From: Mycobacterium sp. 852002-51961_SCH5331710
GTDB taxonomy: Bacteria > Actinomycetota > Actinomycetes > Mycobacteriales > Mycobacteriaceae
Direction: 5' to 3'
Length of the DNA stretch: 64,000 nt
Assembly: GCF_001665535.1 (NCBI RefSeq)
Contig: NZ_LZSQ01000107.1
Location: 1 to 64,000, forward strand
Made by a program: the position numbers and the translations under genes
Shown here: piece by piece, positions 33,276 to 41,994 of the stretch
Layout of the letters: the number at the start of each line of letters is the position of its first letter
Position numbering within the stretch: the stretch's first letter is position 1
The notes under the pieces: generated by a model
What the model was told of the DNA's origin: nothing
The model's input: the letters and a program-made list of their open reading frames with translations, nothing else
Database searches by the model: none

Positions 33276-34456
33276 TGGTCTCGCTGGTCCTCTCGTTCGT
33301 CCGATCCGTGATCGGGATAGGCCGGAATCGACAGGGTGAACGTCGATCCCGTTCCCGGCTGACTCCACAGCCGGATGCTTCCGTTGTGGTTGGCCGCCAC
33401 GTGTTTGACGATGGCCAACCCGAGCCCGGTGCCGCCGGTGGCCCGGGACCGCGCCTTGTCGACGCGGAAGAATCGCTCGAACACCCGCTCCTGGTCCTCG
33501 CGGGCGATGCCGATACCGCGGTCGGTCACGGCGATTTCGATGTCGTGCCCGCGGCGCCTGCGGCTGATCGACACCGACGATCCGTGCGGTGAGTAGGCGA
33601 TCGCGTTGGAGACCAGGTTCGCGATGGCGGTGACCAGCAGCGCCTGATCGCCGAGCGCGCGGAAACCGGTCGGCGCGTCGGTCGTGATCTTGATGTCGGC
33701 GTTGTCGGCGGGCACCTTGTGCCGCGACAGCGCCTCGGCCACCACGGTGTCGACGTCGACCGCGGTCAGGTCGGGCAGCCGTTCGGCGCCCTGCAGCCGG
33801 GACAGCTCGATCAGCTCGCCGATCATGTTGGCCAACCGGTTGGACTCCGCGACCATCTTCTCGGCGAACCGGCGCACGGTTTCGGGGTCGTCGGACGATG
33901 CGAGCAGAGCCTCGGCCAGCACGCCCATCGCGCCGACCGGCGTCTTGAGCTCGTGGCTGACGTTGGCGACGAAGTCCCGACGGGTGGCCTCCATGCGGGC
34001 GTACTCGGAGTGGTCGTCGACGTAGACGACCGCGAAGCGGCGGTCCTGGTCGGTCAGCAGCTGGACGTGTCCCCGCACCGACAGGCCGGAGCGGCCGGGG
34101 GTGGCCCGCTTGTCGGCCGCCAGGTCGACGTCGACCGGCTCGCCGGTGGCCAGCGTGCGTTCGGCGGCCCGCCACGCGCGGTCGTCGAGCAGGCGGTCGC
34201 GTACCAGGCCCAGCTCGCGGGCCCTGTCGTTGGCGTAGACGACGTCACGGAAGTGGTCGACCACGACGATCCCCGTGGGCGCGCGCGATGCGATGTGGGA
34301 CAGCATCTGCGAGACGGTGATGCCGGTCTGCGCGGTGGCGCGGCGCTGCCGGCGGTCCATGAGACGGGGCCTCAGTTGCGCCCCGAGCGCGACACCGGTC
34401 GCCAGAGCGAGCAGTGCGACCACCGCTGCCAGCAGCAGTGCCGAGACGACACTCAC
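33272..34456 (-). CDS. senX3: Sensor histidine kinase SenX3
   Basis: A 394-residue kinase. One long N-terminal membrane segment (LLLAAVVALLALATGVALGAQL) is followed by a PAS-like region (GIVVVDHFRDVVYANDRA). The HisKA box has the phospho-His in VANVSHELKTPVGAM, and the HATPase domain has LVTAIANLVSNAIAYSP and GTGLGLAIVKH. It phosphorylates RegX3 when phosphate is low. GTG start at 34456. Confidence 0.95.
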   Translation of the reverse strand: MSVVSALLLAAVVALLALATGVALGAQLRPRLMDRRQRRATAQTGITVSQMLSHIASRAPTGIVVVDHFRDVVYANDRARELGLVRDRLLDDRAWRAAERTLATGEPVDVDLAADKRATPGRSGLSVRGHVQLLTDQDRRFAVVYVDDHSEYARMEATRRDFVANVSHELKTPVGAMGVLAEALLASSDDPETVRRFAEKMVAESNRLANMIGELIELSRLQGAERLPDLTAVDVDTVVAEALSRHKVPADNADIKITTDAPTGFRALGDQALLVTAIANLVSNAIAYSPHGSSVSISRRRRGHDIEIAVTDRGIGIAREDQERVFERFFRVDKARSRATGGTGLGLAIVKHVAANHNGSIRLWSQPGTGSTFTLSIPAYPDHGSDEREDQRDQ

Positions 34457-34474
34457 GCGAAAATCGTACGCATC

Positions 34475-34490
34475 GGGTGAACGTCATCCC
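34475..34490. promoter_or_regulatory. Candidate RegX3 site upstream of senX3
   Basis: GGGTGAACGTCATCCC is a partial palindrome (GGG-N3-ACGT-N3-CCC) that contains a GTGAAC half-site resembling known SenX3-RegX3 boxes. It lies 18 bp upstream of senX3, where autoregulation would be expected. Weak evidence. Confidence 0.3.
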
Positions 34491-34594
34491 AGCAGCGTGC
34501 GGCCAAACCGGGACAAGTCACAGACGGAAAGACGGAAATTCGGCCTCTCGTCCTTCCCCGTTAACCGTCCGTTCGCCGTCGCGCGCAGCGGTGC

Positions 34595-35344
34595 TTACTT
34601 GGCGCCCTGCGACGCCACCGCGGCGGCGCCGGCGGCCGCGGCCTCGGGATCGAGGTAGGTGCCGCCGACGATCGTCGGCTTCAGATCGGAGTCCAGGTCG
34701 TAGCGCAGCGGGATGCCGGTCGGGATGTTGAGCCCGACGACGTCCTCGTCGGACATGCCGTCGAGGTGTTTGACCAGCGCGCGCAGCGAGTTGCCGTGCG
34801 CGGCGATCAGCACCGTCTTGCCGGCCCGCAGGTCCGGTTCGATCGTCGAGGTGTAGTACGGCACGAACCGCTCGACGACGTCCTTGAGGCATTCGGTGCG
34901 CGGCGGGCCGCCGGGCACGTCGGCGTAGCGGGGGTCGCCGTCCTGGCTGTAGGTGCTGCCGTCTTCGATCGGCGGCGGCGGCGTGTCGTAGCTGCGTCGC
35001 CACGCCATGAACTGCTCCTCGCCGTACTTCTCCTTGGTCTCGGCCTTGTTCAAACCCTGCAGCGCGCCGTAGTGCCGCTCGTTGAGGCGCCAGTCGCGGT
35101 GCACGGGGATCCAGTGCCGGTCAGCCTTGTCCAGCGCCAGGTTCGCGGTCGTGATCGCGCGGCGCAGCAGCGAGGTGTAAAGCACATCGGGTTGGCGGTC
35201 GAGTTCTTTGATCAGTTCACCGGCGCGCACGGCTTCGGCGCGGCCCTTCTCGGTGAGGTCGACGTCGACCCATCCGGTGAACAGGTTCTTCTCGTTCCAT
35301 TCGCTCTCGCCGTGGCGGAGCAGGATCAGCGTGCAGTCACCCAT
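34595..35344 (-). CDS. gpmA: 2,3-bisphosphoglycerate-dependent phosphoglycerate mutase
   Basis: A 249-residue glycolytic enzyme that interconverts 3- and 2-phosphoglycerate. The phospho-histidine is in TLILLRHGESEWNEKNLFTG (His11). YTSLLRRAITTANLAL, RHYGALQGLNKAE and the second catalytic His in VLIAAHGNSLRAL are all present. The Ala-rich C-terminus is usual. It lies upstream of senX3-regX3, as in other mycobacteria. Confidence 0.96.
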   Translation of the reverse strand: MGDCTLILLRHGESEWNEKNLFTGWVDVDLTEKGRAEAVRAGELIKELDRQPDVLYTSLLRRAITTANLALDKADRHWIPVHRDWRLNERHYGALQGLNKAETKEKYGEEQFMAWRRSYDTPPPPIEDGSTYSQDGDPRYADVPGGPPRTECLKDVVERFVPYYTSTIEPDLRAGKTVLIAAHGNSLRALVKHLDGMSDEDVVGLNIPTGIPLRYDLDSDLKPTIVGGTYLDPEAAAAGAAAVASQGAK

Positions 35345-35368
35345 GCGCCGAAGCCTATCGGAGGTCGG

Positions 35369-35878
35369 TCAGTCGTCCTCGTCGTCGATGAGGTGGGCGA
35401 ACGCCTGCAGGTTCTTCAGTGACTCGCCGCGCGACACCCGCCACTCCCACTCCTTCTGGATCGACGAGCGAAAACCCAACTCCAGCAAGGTGTTGAAGTC
35501 GCTGTCGACCGCTTCGAGCACCTGGCCGAGGATCCGGTCGACCTCGTCGGACGTCACCGATTCCAGCGACATCCGGCCGACGAGATAGATGTCGCCGACG
35601 TTGTCGAGCGTGTACGCCACGCCGTACAGGCGCCGGTTGCGCTTGAGCAGGAACCGGTACACGCCCTCGTGGTTCTCGTCGGGTTTGCGGCAGACGAACG
35701 CCTCGATCCGCACCGAGTGCTCGCCGATCGACAGGATGGTGTTGGTCTTGAGGCGACGCTCGCCGGGGAGTTCGACGATGATGCCGGGCAACCCGCCGTG
35801 CGCGCCTTCGTGATACGTGCAGACGAGGTCGTTCTCCTTGCACGCCTGCTCAATGACCTTCGCCGCGTCGGTGCTCAT
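35369..35878 (-). CDS. YbjN domain protein (Rv0487-like)
   Basis: A 169-residue protein of the actinobacterial YbjN/secretion-chaperone-like family: IIVELPGERRLKTNTILSIG, SVRIEAFVCRKPDENHEGVY, VGDIYLVGRMSLESVTSDEV, then helices with FNTLLELGFRSSIQKEWEW. The fold is that of type III secretion chaperones, but the role is unknown. Its start overlaps the mshA stop by one base (TGATG), so it is coupled to mycothiol synthesis at the level of expression. Confidence 0.85.
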   Translation of the reverse strand: MSTDAAKVIEQACKENDLVCTYHEGAHGGLPGIIVELPGERRLKTNTILSIGEHSVRIEAFVCRKPDENHEGVYRFLLKRNRRLYGVAYTLDNVGDIYLVGRMSLESVTSDEVDRILGQVLEAVDSDFNTLLELGFRSSIQKEWEWRVSRGESLKNLQAFAHLIDDEDD

Positions 35879-37206
35879 CAGGCGCGCACCCCCCGCCGCC
35901 TCGCGAATCGCCGGCCGGTGCGGCGTGCGCCGTCGCGCAGCTGATGACGGCCCCGGTAGTCGGCCATCGCGCGCCCGTAACTGGCCAGCAGCGCGTCGAC
36001 AGTGCGAGCCCACGAGAACGTCGCGGCATGCGCGACGGCTGCGGGCCGAAGGTCGTCGGCGCGCTGCAGCAGATCGCCGATCGCGTGCGCCCAGTCGCCG
36101 TCGTCGTGCCCGTCGACCAGCGTCCCGGTCACACCGTCGCGCACCGCAACCGGCAGGCCGCCGACCGACGCCGCCACCACCGGCGTCCCACACGCCTGGG
36201 CCTCGATCGCGACCAGGCCGAAGGACTCCGAATAGCTGGGCACGGCCACCAGGTCGGCGGCCCGGTACACGTTCACGAGTTGCTCGCGCGACTGGGGCGG
36301 CAGGAACGTCACGCGGTCCGAGATACCCAGATCCGCGGCCAGCCGAACCAGCCCGTCGGGGGCCTGCAGCCCGCTGCCCGACGGGCCGCCCGCCACGAGC
36401 ACGCGCACGCCCGGCAGTTTGGCGGCCGCGCGCAGCGCGATATCGGGCGCCTTCAGCGGTTGGATGCGGCCGACGAACGCGACGATCTGCTCGTCGGGGT
36501 CGAGTCCCAGCGCGGCGCGCGCGGCGTTGCCATCCCCGGGTGTGAAGGTCTCGAGGTCGACGCCCGGATGCACCACGTCGATCCTCGCCGGGTCGGCGTG
36601 GTGAACCGAAACGAGTTGCTGCGCTTCATGTTCGGTGTTGACGATCAACCGGTCGGCCTCGTCGACCACCTGCTGCTCGCCGACCGCGCGCAGCGGAGGC
36701 TCGGGTGAGTCGCCCTCGGCGAGAGCGGCGTTCTTGACCGCGGCCAGCGTGTGCGCGGTGTGCACCAACGGCACCGCCCAGCGGTCGCGGGCCAGCCAGC
36801 CGACCTGACCGGACAGCCAGTAGTGCGAATGGACGACGTCGTAGTAGCCGGGTTCGTGGGTGGCCTCGGCCCGCAACACCCCCGCGGTGAACGCGCACAG
36901 CTGGGTGGGCAGGTCGTATTTGTCGAGCCCCTCGAACGGCCCGGCAACCACGTTGCGCACCAGCACACCGGGTGCGACCCGCACGATCGGTTGGTCGGCC
37001 GACGACGTTGCACGGGTGAAGATCTCCACCTCGACGCCGCGGCGGGCCATCTGCAGCGCGCTCTGGAGCACGTAGACGTTCATTCCGCCCGCGTCACCGG
37101 TTCCGGGCTGGGCCAGCGGCGACGTGTGCACCGAGAGCACGGCGACGCGCCTCGGGACCGGCAGTCCGGCGGCATCGAAGCGGGGCGGATCCGTCGCTAG
37201 GCGCAC
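35878..37206 (-). CDS. mshA: D-inositol-3-phosphate glycosyltransferase MshA
   Basis: A 442-residue GT-B retaining glycosyltransferase (GT4). It transfers GlcNAc to inositol-3-phosphate, the first step of mycothiol synthesis. Signs are VAVLSVHTSPLAQPGTGDAG and GMNVYVL at the N-terminus, DVVHSHYWLSGQVGWLARD, the C-terminal nucleotide-sugar domain EQIVAFVGRIQPLKAPD, and the E-x7-E motif in PSYSESFGLVAIEAQACG. Start is a GTG at 37206; orthologues often have a longer N-terminus. Confidence 0.94.
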   Translation of the reverse strand: MRLATDPPRFDAAGLPVPRRVAVLSVHTSPLAQPGTGDAGGMNVYVLQSALQMARRGVEVEIFTRATSSADQPIVRVAPGVLVRNVVAGPFEGLDKYDLPTQLCAFTAGVLRAEATHEPGYYDVVHSHYWLSGQVGWLARDRWAVPLVHTAHTLAAVKNAALAEGDSPEPPLRAVGEQQVVDEADRLIVNTEHEAQQLVSVHHADPARIDVVHPGVDLETFTPGDGNAARAALGLDPDEQIVAFVGRIQPLKAPDIALRAAAKLPGVRVLVAGGPSGSGLQAPDGLVRLAADLGISDRVTFLPPQSREQLVNVYRAADLVAVPSYSESFGLVAIEAQACGTPVVAASVGGLPVAVRDGVTGTLVDGHDDGDWAHAIGDLLQRADDLRPAAVAHAATFSWARTVDALLASYGRAMADYRGRHQLRDGARRTGRRFARRRGVRA

Positions 37207-37242
37207 ACAGACATGTCTACACCGTCGGCGGAAGGGGGCCCG

Positions 37243-38574
37243 TCAGGCCGTTGCTTCGGGCCTCCGCGGCTGGGCGCGCCGCATGGCGCCGATCGGGTCG
37301 GCGTACAGCCCGCCGAGCGACACCACGCCGGCGCCGGCCTCCTGCACGCGGTTGCCGAACGCGGTGAGCCGGATCTCGCGGGCGGGCATCACCGAACGCT
37401 GCGCGAACGCGGCCTCCACGGCGGCCATGCCCTCCGGGTACTCGGTGAAGGCCTGGCCGCCGACCACCAGATCGTCGGGGTTGAGCATGTCGCGCAGCAG
37501 TGCGACCGCCTCCCCCAGCACGCGAGCGCGCTCGGCGAGCAGTTCCTGCGCCGGTCCGTTGCCCTGGCGCGCCGTCTTGAGCAGTGCCTGCATGGTCGAA
37601 CCCGGACCCTCGGCCGCGATGATGCGCGACTTGCGGGCGGCGGTCAGCACCGCCTCGTCGCTGACGGTGGACTCCAATTGTCCGGTGCCGCCGAGCAATT
37701 CGGAGTGGGCGGGCAGCCCGGCGATGGTGCCGGGGCCGCTGCTCGGTGAGTGCACCCGGCCGCCGATCGACAGCGCGTAGCCGACGGTCTCACGGGCGTA
37801 GACGTACAGGCTGGTGCCGGCAGGGGCCAGTAGCGCGTCCGGCCACGACGGCGGCCTGCGCACCCCGAGCAGGAGTTCGGCGCCCGCCATCGCGTCGACG
37901 TGCGAGGCGACCGACACCGGCAGTCCGAGCGCTTCGGCGAGCACGGGTCCGACCGGTGCATCCGTCCATCCCAGCCGGGGGTGGTCGAGGTAACCGGTCG
38001 CGCTGTCGACGACGCCGCCGGCCGCGATTCCGACCCACAGCGGGCGGCGACGATGCCAGCGACTCAGGTAGCGGCGGGCGCTGGCGGCCAGCGAGGCCAG
38101 CGCCGCGGCCTGCGTGCCCCGCGGGGTCGGTGTCTCGACCACGTCGAGGGTGCGGCCGAACAGGTCGGTGGCGACGATGCTGGTGGTCTTCGCGCCGATG
38201 TGGATGCCGAGAGTGAGGAACGGCTCGTGGTTCACCTCGACGGGTACACGCGGCCTGCCGATCGCGCCGGAGACCGCGAGGTCGGCGCGTTCCCGCAGCA
38301 CGCCGGCCTCGAGCAGCGCGGTGACCTGGCGGTTGACGGTCGCGATACTCAGGCCGGTGACCTGGGCGATCACGTCACGGGCGATGGGTCCGCGCAGCCG
38401 GGCGGCGCTGAACACCGAGGCGGCGGCGGCGTCGGCGACCTTCAGCGACGGCGCGACGATCCGCGTGCGTGCCTGCGGGAACCGCGGCGTAGCGGGCGAC
38501 AGCGTGCGCTTGGCGTGCTGGGCGCTGCGCACAGGGCTCTTGGCGGGGAGGGTCGTGGTGACGGAAGTGCGCAT
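37243..38574 (-). CDS. ROK-family transcriptional regulator (Rv0485-like)
   Basis: A 443-residue ROK-family protein. It has an N-terminal winged helix-turn-helix (GPIARDVIAQVTGLSIATVN, RQVTALLEAGVLRER) after a basic tail, then the actin-like ROK domain (FLTLGIHIGAKTTSIVATDL, WVGIAAGGVVDSATGYL). The zinc-binding CxCGxxGC motif of ROK kinases is absent, which fits a regulator rather than a kinase. The ATG at 38574 follows AAAGGACAAGCAG. It is divergent from an SDR gene. Confidence 0.87.
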   Translation of the reverse strand: MRTSVTTTLPAKSPVRSAQHAKRTLSPATPRFPQARTRIVAPSLKVADAAAASVFSAARLRGPIARDVIAQVTGLSIATVNRQVTALLEAGVLRERADLAVSGAIGRPRVPVEVNHEPFLTLGIHIGAKTTSIVATDLFGRTLDVVETPTPRGTQAAALASLAASARRYLSRWHRRRPLWVGIAAGGVVDSATGYLDHPRLGWTDAPVGPVLAEALGLPVSVASHVDAMAGAELLLGVRRPPSWPDALLAPAGTSLYVYARETVGYALSIGGRVHSPSSGPGTIAGLPAHSELLGGTGQLESTVSDEAVLTAARKSRIIAAEGPGSTMQALLKTARQGNGPAQELLAERARVLGEAVALLRDMLNPDDLVVGGQAFTEYPEGMAAVEAAFAQRSVMPAREIRLTAFGNRVQEAGAGVVSLGGLYADPIGAMRRAQPRRPEATA

Positions 38575-38734
38575 CTGCTTGTCCTTTGAGGAAAATCGGC
38601 CTGCGGGGGGTCTTCGAGCCACACCCGGCGATTCAGCAGGACAGCGATGTCGTCCAGAAACAGTCAGGCGCGGCGAGGCGTGCGACAACAACAACACGCA
38701 CGCCGCATACAGGCCTGACTGGACAACACGAGGT

Positions 38735-38760
38735 GAACTTAGCACGCCAACTAAGGTTGG
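38735..38760. promoter_or_regulatory. Candidate operator in the ROK/SDR divergent region
   Basis: Just ahead of the SDR start (38765) are two overlapping symmetries: CTTAG-N8-CTAAG and CCAAC-TAAG-GTTGG (38747-38760). They fit a repressor site in the 190-bp divergent promoter between the ROK regulator and the SDR gene. Evidence is symmetry and position only. Confidence 0.3.
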
Positions 38761-38764
38761 GCAG

Positions 38765-39523
38765 ATGACGACTTTCCAGGCCGACGGTCGTGTCGCGGTG
38801 GTCACCGGCGCCAGCGCCGGGATCGGTGAAGCGACCGCGAGAACCCTTGCTGCACAAGGCTTTCACGTCGTCTGCGTGGCCCGTCGGGAAGCCCCCATCA
38901 AGGCCCTCGCTGCGGAGATCGGCGGTACCGCGATTGTGGCGGACGTCACATCGCAAGAGGCGGTATCGGCGCTGGCAGCGGCCGTGGACCGGGTCGACGT
39001 GCTGGTCAACAACGCCGGCGGGGCCCGCGGTCTCGACCCGGTCGTCGAGGCCGACGTCGAGCACTGGCGTTGGATGTGGGAGTCCAACGTGCTCGGCACG
39101 CTGCTGGTGACCCGCGCGCTGCTACCGAAGCTGATCGCGTCCGGCGACGGGCTGATCGTGACAGTCACGTCGATCGCGGCGGTGGAGATCTACGACAACG
39201 GCGGCGGGTACACCTCCGCCAAGCATGCGCAGGGCGTGCTGCACCGCACGCTGCGCAGCGAGCTGTTCGGAAAACCGGTGCGGCTCACCGAAGTTGCGCC
39301 CGGCATGGTGAAGACCGACTTCTCGCTGAACCGGTTCGAAGGTGACGAGGAGCGCGCCGCCAGGGTCTACGAGGGCGTCACTCCACTGCTGGCCGAGGAC
39401 GTCGCCGAGATCATCGGGTTCGTCGCGAGCCGGCCGTCGCACGTCGACCTCGACCTGATCGTGGTCCGGCCGCGCGATCAGGTCAGCGGGGCCAGCGGAT
39501 CGCGGTTCAACCGCCGCACCTGA
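38765..39523 (+). CDS. Short-chain dehydrogenase/reductase (Rv0484c-like)
   Basis: A 252-residue classical SDR. The cofactor motif is VAVVTGASAGIGEATARTLA (TGxxxGIG), then VLVNNAGGARGLDPV (NNAG), the catalytic Ser in VTVTSIAAVEIYDNGGGYTS and YTSAKHAQGV (YxxxK). The ARR after VVCV suggests NADP preference. The end has APGMVKTDFSLNRF, as in YdfG-like enzymes. The ATG at 38765 begins the conserved fold. Substrate unknown. Confidence 0.9.
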   Translation: MTTFQADGRVAVVTGASAGIGEATARTLAAQGFHVVCVARREAPIKALAAEIGGTAIVADVTSQEAVSALAAAVDRVDVLVNNAGGARGLDPVVEADVEHWRWMWESNVLGTLLVTRALLPKLIASGDGLIVTVTSIAAVEIYDNGGGYTSAKHAQGVLHRTLRSELFGKPVRLTEVAPGMVKTDFSLNRFEGDEERAARVYEGVTPLLAEDVAEIIGFVASRPSHVDLDLIVVRPRDQVSGASGSRFNRRT

Positions 39524-39536
39524 GCTCGGTCGTCTG

Positions 39537-39596
39537 GTGTGCATCCAGATCGCGATTCGGCGGCCTCTGGGCCGGTCTCCCGATCTGAGCGCACAC
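39537..39596. repeat. 60-bp palindromic element between convergent genes
   Basis: GTGTGCATCCAGATCGCGA (39537-39555) and TCCCGATCTGAGCGCACAC (39578-39596) pair at 15 of 19 positions, enclosing a GC-rich inner hairpin (CGGCCTCTGGGCCGG). It fills the gap between the convergent SDR and L,D-transpeptidase genes and likely ends both transcripts. Confidence 0.65.
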
Positions 39597-40897
39597 TAGC
39601 GGCCGGGGCGGGGCGGGCGGCCGTTCACCGGCTCCGGCGCGCCGGACGGTGTCGCGGGCGCGGTGCTCGGGATGTCCGGCGCGTTCGCGTCCGACAGCGC
39701 CGACATCGCCTTCCACTCGTCCCACGGCACGGCCCAGTCCCAGATGTCGCCGTCGGCGTAGGAGAGCTCAATGCGCGTGCCGGTGACCTCGACGGGATCG
39801 CCGTACATCGCGGTGTTGAAGTACTGCTGGGCGTCCTCGGTCGACAGGTTGATGCAGCCGTTGGTGACATTGGTGTTCCCCTGCGCGCCGGAGCTGGCCG
39901 GGTTGGCATGGATGAACTCGCCGTTGTTCGAGATCCGGACGGCGTACCGCTCCCGGATATTCGCGTAGCCGGCCGCGGGATTGGTCATGTAGAAGTCTTC
40001 GTACTTCTCGGTCACGACGTGGATGCCGCTACGAGTGACGTTGCGGTCCACGTCACCCTCGCCGTAACTGCAGGGGAAGTCCATGATCACTGCACCGGCA
40101 CCGTCGAGCACCTGGATGCGGTGCGACGACGCCTCGGCCTTGACCACCTGGCGGCGGCCGATCTCGATGTGCAGCGAGATGTCCTGCGCGCCGTACGCGC
40201 CTTCGCCGAACGGCACGCCGTAGAGCTTCGCGTCGACGCTGACCTTGGTGCCCGGCGGGTAATAGTCGCGGGCGCGGTAGTGCACGCGCGATCCGCCGAC
40301 CTCGTCGGGCAGCCACGCCCAGCTGCCTTCCACCTGCGGGTCGCTGGTGACCTTGAGCGCCTTCTCGACGGACGCCTTGTCGCTGATCGACGCGTCGAAC
40401 TGGATGATGATCGGGGCCGCCACGCCGACGACCTGGCCGTCGGCGAGCTGGAAGCTGCCGTTCACCTGGGTGCTGGGGTTGACGGTGGAGAAAGCGCCCT
40501 CGACGGGCACCGCCTTGCCGTCGCGGCCGACGGCCGAGCCCTTCCACGAGTACTCGACGCCGTAACCGAGAGGTTCGGTGATCGTGAACTCGGTGCGGTC
40601 GCGGTTGAGCGAACCGGCGACGGCTTTTCCGTTGGAGTTGGTCAGCGTGACGCGCTGGAACCAGCCGTCGACGACCTTGACCCCGACGCGGGCGGTCGGC
40701 GCGACGTCGGAGGCGCCGTCGTCGGGCGTGAACTTCAGAGAAGGGGCGTCGGGCGCTTCATCGGATTGCGACGCAGGGGAGCCGTCTTTCTTGGACGTGC
40801 ACGCGGCCAGCACGCCCGGCGCGACGACGCCAACCGCCAGTGCGGCCAGGGCGCGCCGCCGATTGAACCCCGGCGGTTGGGGTTCGGGAGTACTCAC
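39596..40897 (-). CDS. L,D-transpeptidase lipoprotein (LdtMt5/LprQ-like)
   Basis: A 433-residue lipoprotein with a lipobox after a basic RRR segment (ALAALAVGVVAPGVLAAC), two Ig-like domains (about residues 45-260), and a YkuD catalytic domain with GIHVVTEKYEDFYM, EFIHANPASS and TNVTNGCINLS carrying the catalytic Cys. It makes 3-3 peptidoglycan cross-links outside the membrane. The usual SHGC before the nucleophile is TNGC here, as I recall also for the LdtMt5 branch. The C-terminal proline-rich tail is typical. GTG start at 40897. Confidence 0.9.
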   Translation of the reverse strand: MSTPEPQPPGFNRRRALAALAVGVVAPGVLAACTSKKDGSPASQSDEAPDAPSLKFTPDDGASDVAPTARVGVKVVDGWFQRVTLTNSNGKAVAGSLNRDRTEFTITEPLGYGVEYSWKGSAVGRDGKAVPVEGAFSTVNPSTQVNGSFQLADGQVVGVAAPIIIQFDASISDKASVEKALKVTSDPQVEGSWAWLPDEVGGSRVHYRARDYYPPGTKVSVDAKLYGVPFGEGAYGAQDISLHIEIGRRQVVKAEASSHRIQVLDGAGAVIMDFPCSYGEGDVDRNVTRSGIHVVTEKYEDFYMTNPAAGYANIRERYAVRISNNGEFIHANPASSGAQGNTNVTNGCINLSTEDAQQYFNTAMYGDPVEVTGTRIELSYADGDIWDWAVPWDEWKAMSALSDANAPDIPSTAPATPSGAPEPVNGRPPRPGR

Positions 40898-40912
40898 GTG
40901 AACCGAGCGTAC

Positions 40913-41968
40913 CTACAGCGAGCACCCGACCAGGACCGGCTCGGGTGTGAGGTCGATCCCGAACTTTCTTCGGACTCCGTCACGTACCGCCCTGGCCAGC
41001 GCGATCACGTCGGCGGTGGTGGCCGCGCCGCGGTTGGTCAGCGCCAGGGCGTGCTTTGTCGACAGCCGGGCGGCGGCGCCGTCGCCCGGATAGCCCTTAC
41101 CGAAGCCGGCCTGTTCGACCAGCCAGCCCGCCGCGAGCTTGACGCCGTCGGGCGCCGGATAGTTGGGCACCGGCCCGTCGAAGGAGGCGCGCAGCCGGTC
41201 GAATTCCGCGGCGGGGACGACGGGGTTGGTGAAGAACGAGCCCACGCTCCAGGTGTCGTGGTCGTCCGCGTCGAGCACCATGCCCTTGCTCGACCGCAGG
41301 GCCAGCACCGCGTCGCGAACCTCGAGCGGATCGGCGCGGGTGCCCTGTTCGGCGCCCAGCGCGGTGGCCAGTTCCCGGTAGCGCAGTGGCGCGCTGCGCC
41401 CTCCGGGGTCCAATGTGAACTCGACCTCGAGCACGATCGCATCGTGCGCATGTTTGAGGACGCTGGTGCGGTAGCCGAACCCCAGTGCATCGGGCGCAAC
41501 CCAGCGGTCCTCTCCGGTACGACGGTCCAGCAGCCGCACCCGCCGGATGGTGTCGGCCACCTCGGCGCCGTACGCGCCGACGTTCTGCACCGGCGTGGCG
41601 CCCGCGGAGCCGGGGATGCCCGACAGGCATTCGAGGCCGCCGAGGCCGTGCGCCAGCGCGGTGACCACGACGTCGTCCCAGACCGCACCGGACTCGGCGC
41701 GCAGCACCTCGCCGTCGACGGTGATCTCGGTGTTGGCGAGATGAATGACCGAAAGGTCGGTCAGCTCGTCGGACAACACGACGTTGGAGCCGCCCGCGAG
41801 AACCAGCGCGTCGGTGTCAGGGCCCATCTCGCGAACCACGTCGATGACCTTCTGGGTGGTGTCGCAGCTGATCAGCCGGCGTGCGACGGGTCCAATCCGC
41901 AGCGTCGTCAACGGCGCGAGCGGCACCCGCTCCTCGACGGAGGCACCCCCTAGTTGCGAACCGACCAC
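40913..41968 (-). CDS. murB: UDP-N-acetylenolpyruvoylglucosamine reductase
   Basis: A 351-residue FAD enzyme that completes UDP-MurNAc synthesis in peptidoglycan assembly. FAD-binding signatures are ALVLAGGSNVVLSDE, LECLSGIPGSAGATPVQNVG and AYGAEV. The proton-donor serine is in VGSFFTNPVV, and the C-terminal FGIDLTPEPVLVG ends the fold. It is 15 nt upstream of the L,D-transpeptidase gene, so two wall genes are paired. GTG start at 41968. Confidence 0.95.
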   Translation of the reverse strand: MVGSQLGGASVEERVPLAPLTTLRIGPVARRLISCDTTQKVIDVVREMGPDTDALVLAGGSNVVLSDELTDLSVIHLANTEITVDGEVLRAESGAVWDDVVVTALAHGLGGLECLSGIPGSAGATPVQNVGAYGAEVADTIRRVRLLDRRTGEDRWVAPDALGFGYRTSVLKHAHDAIVLEVEFTLDPGGRSAPLRYRELATALGAEQGTRADPLEVRDAVLALRSSKGMVLDADDHDTWSVGSFFTNPVVPAAEFDRLRASFDGPVPNYPAPDGVKLAAGWLVEQAGFGKGYPGDGAAARLSTKHALALTNRGAATTADVIALARAVRDGVRRKFGIDLTPEPVLVGCSL

Positions 41969-41994
41969 GGGCGGTAACGGTAGCCTGACCAGCT

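Noticed and set aside
39539..41953. An 804-codon open frame on the plus strand
   Set aside because: It runs opposite murB and the L,D-transpeptidase, both with clear motifs. Its product is Arg/Gly/Asp-rich with no domain. Long antisense frames are expected in high-GC DNA.
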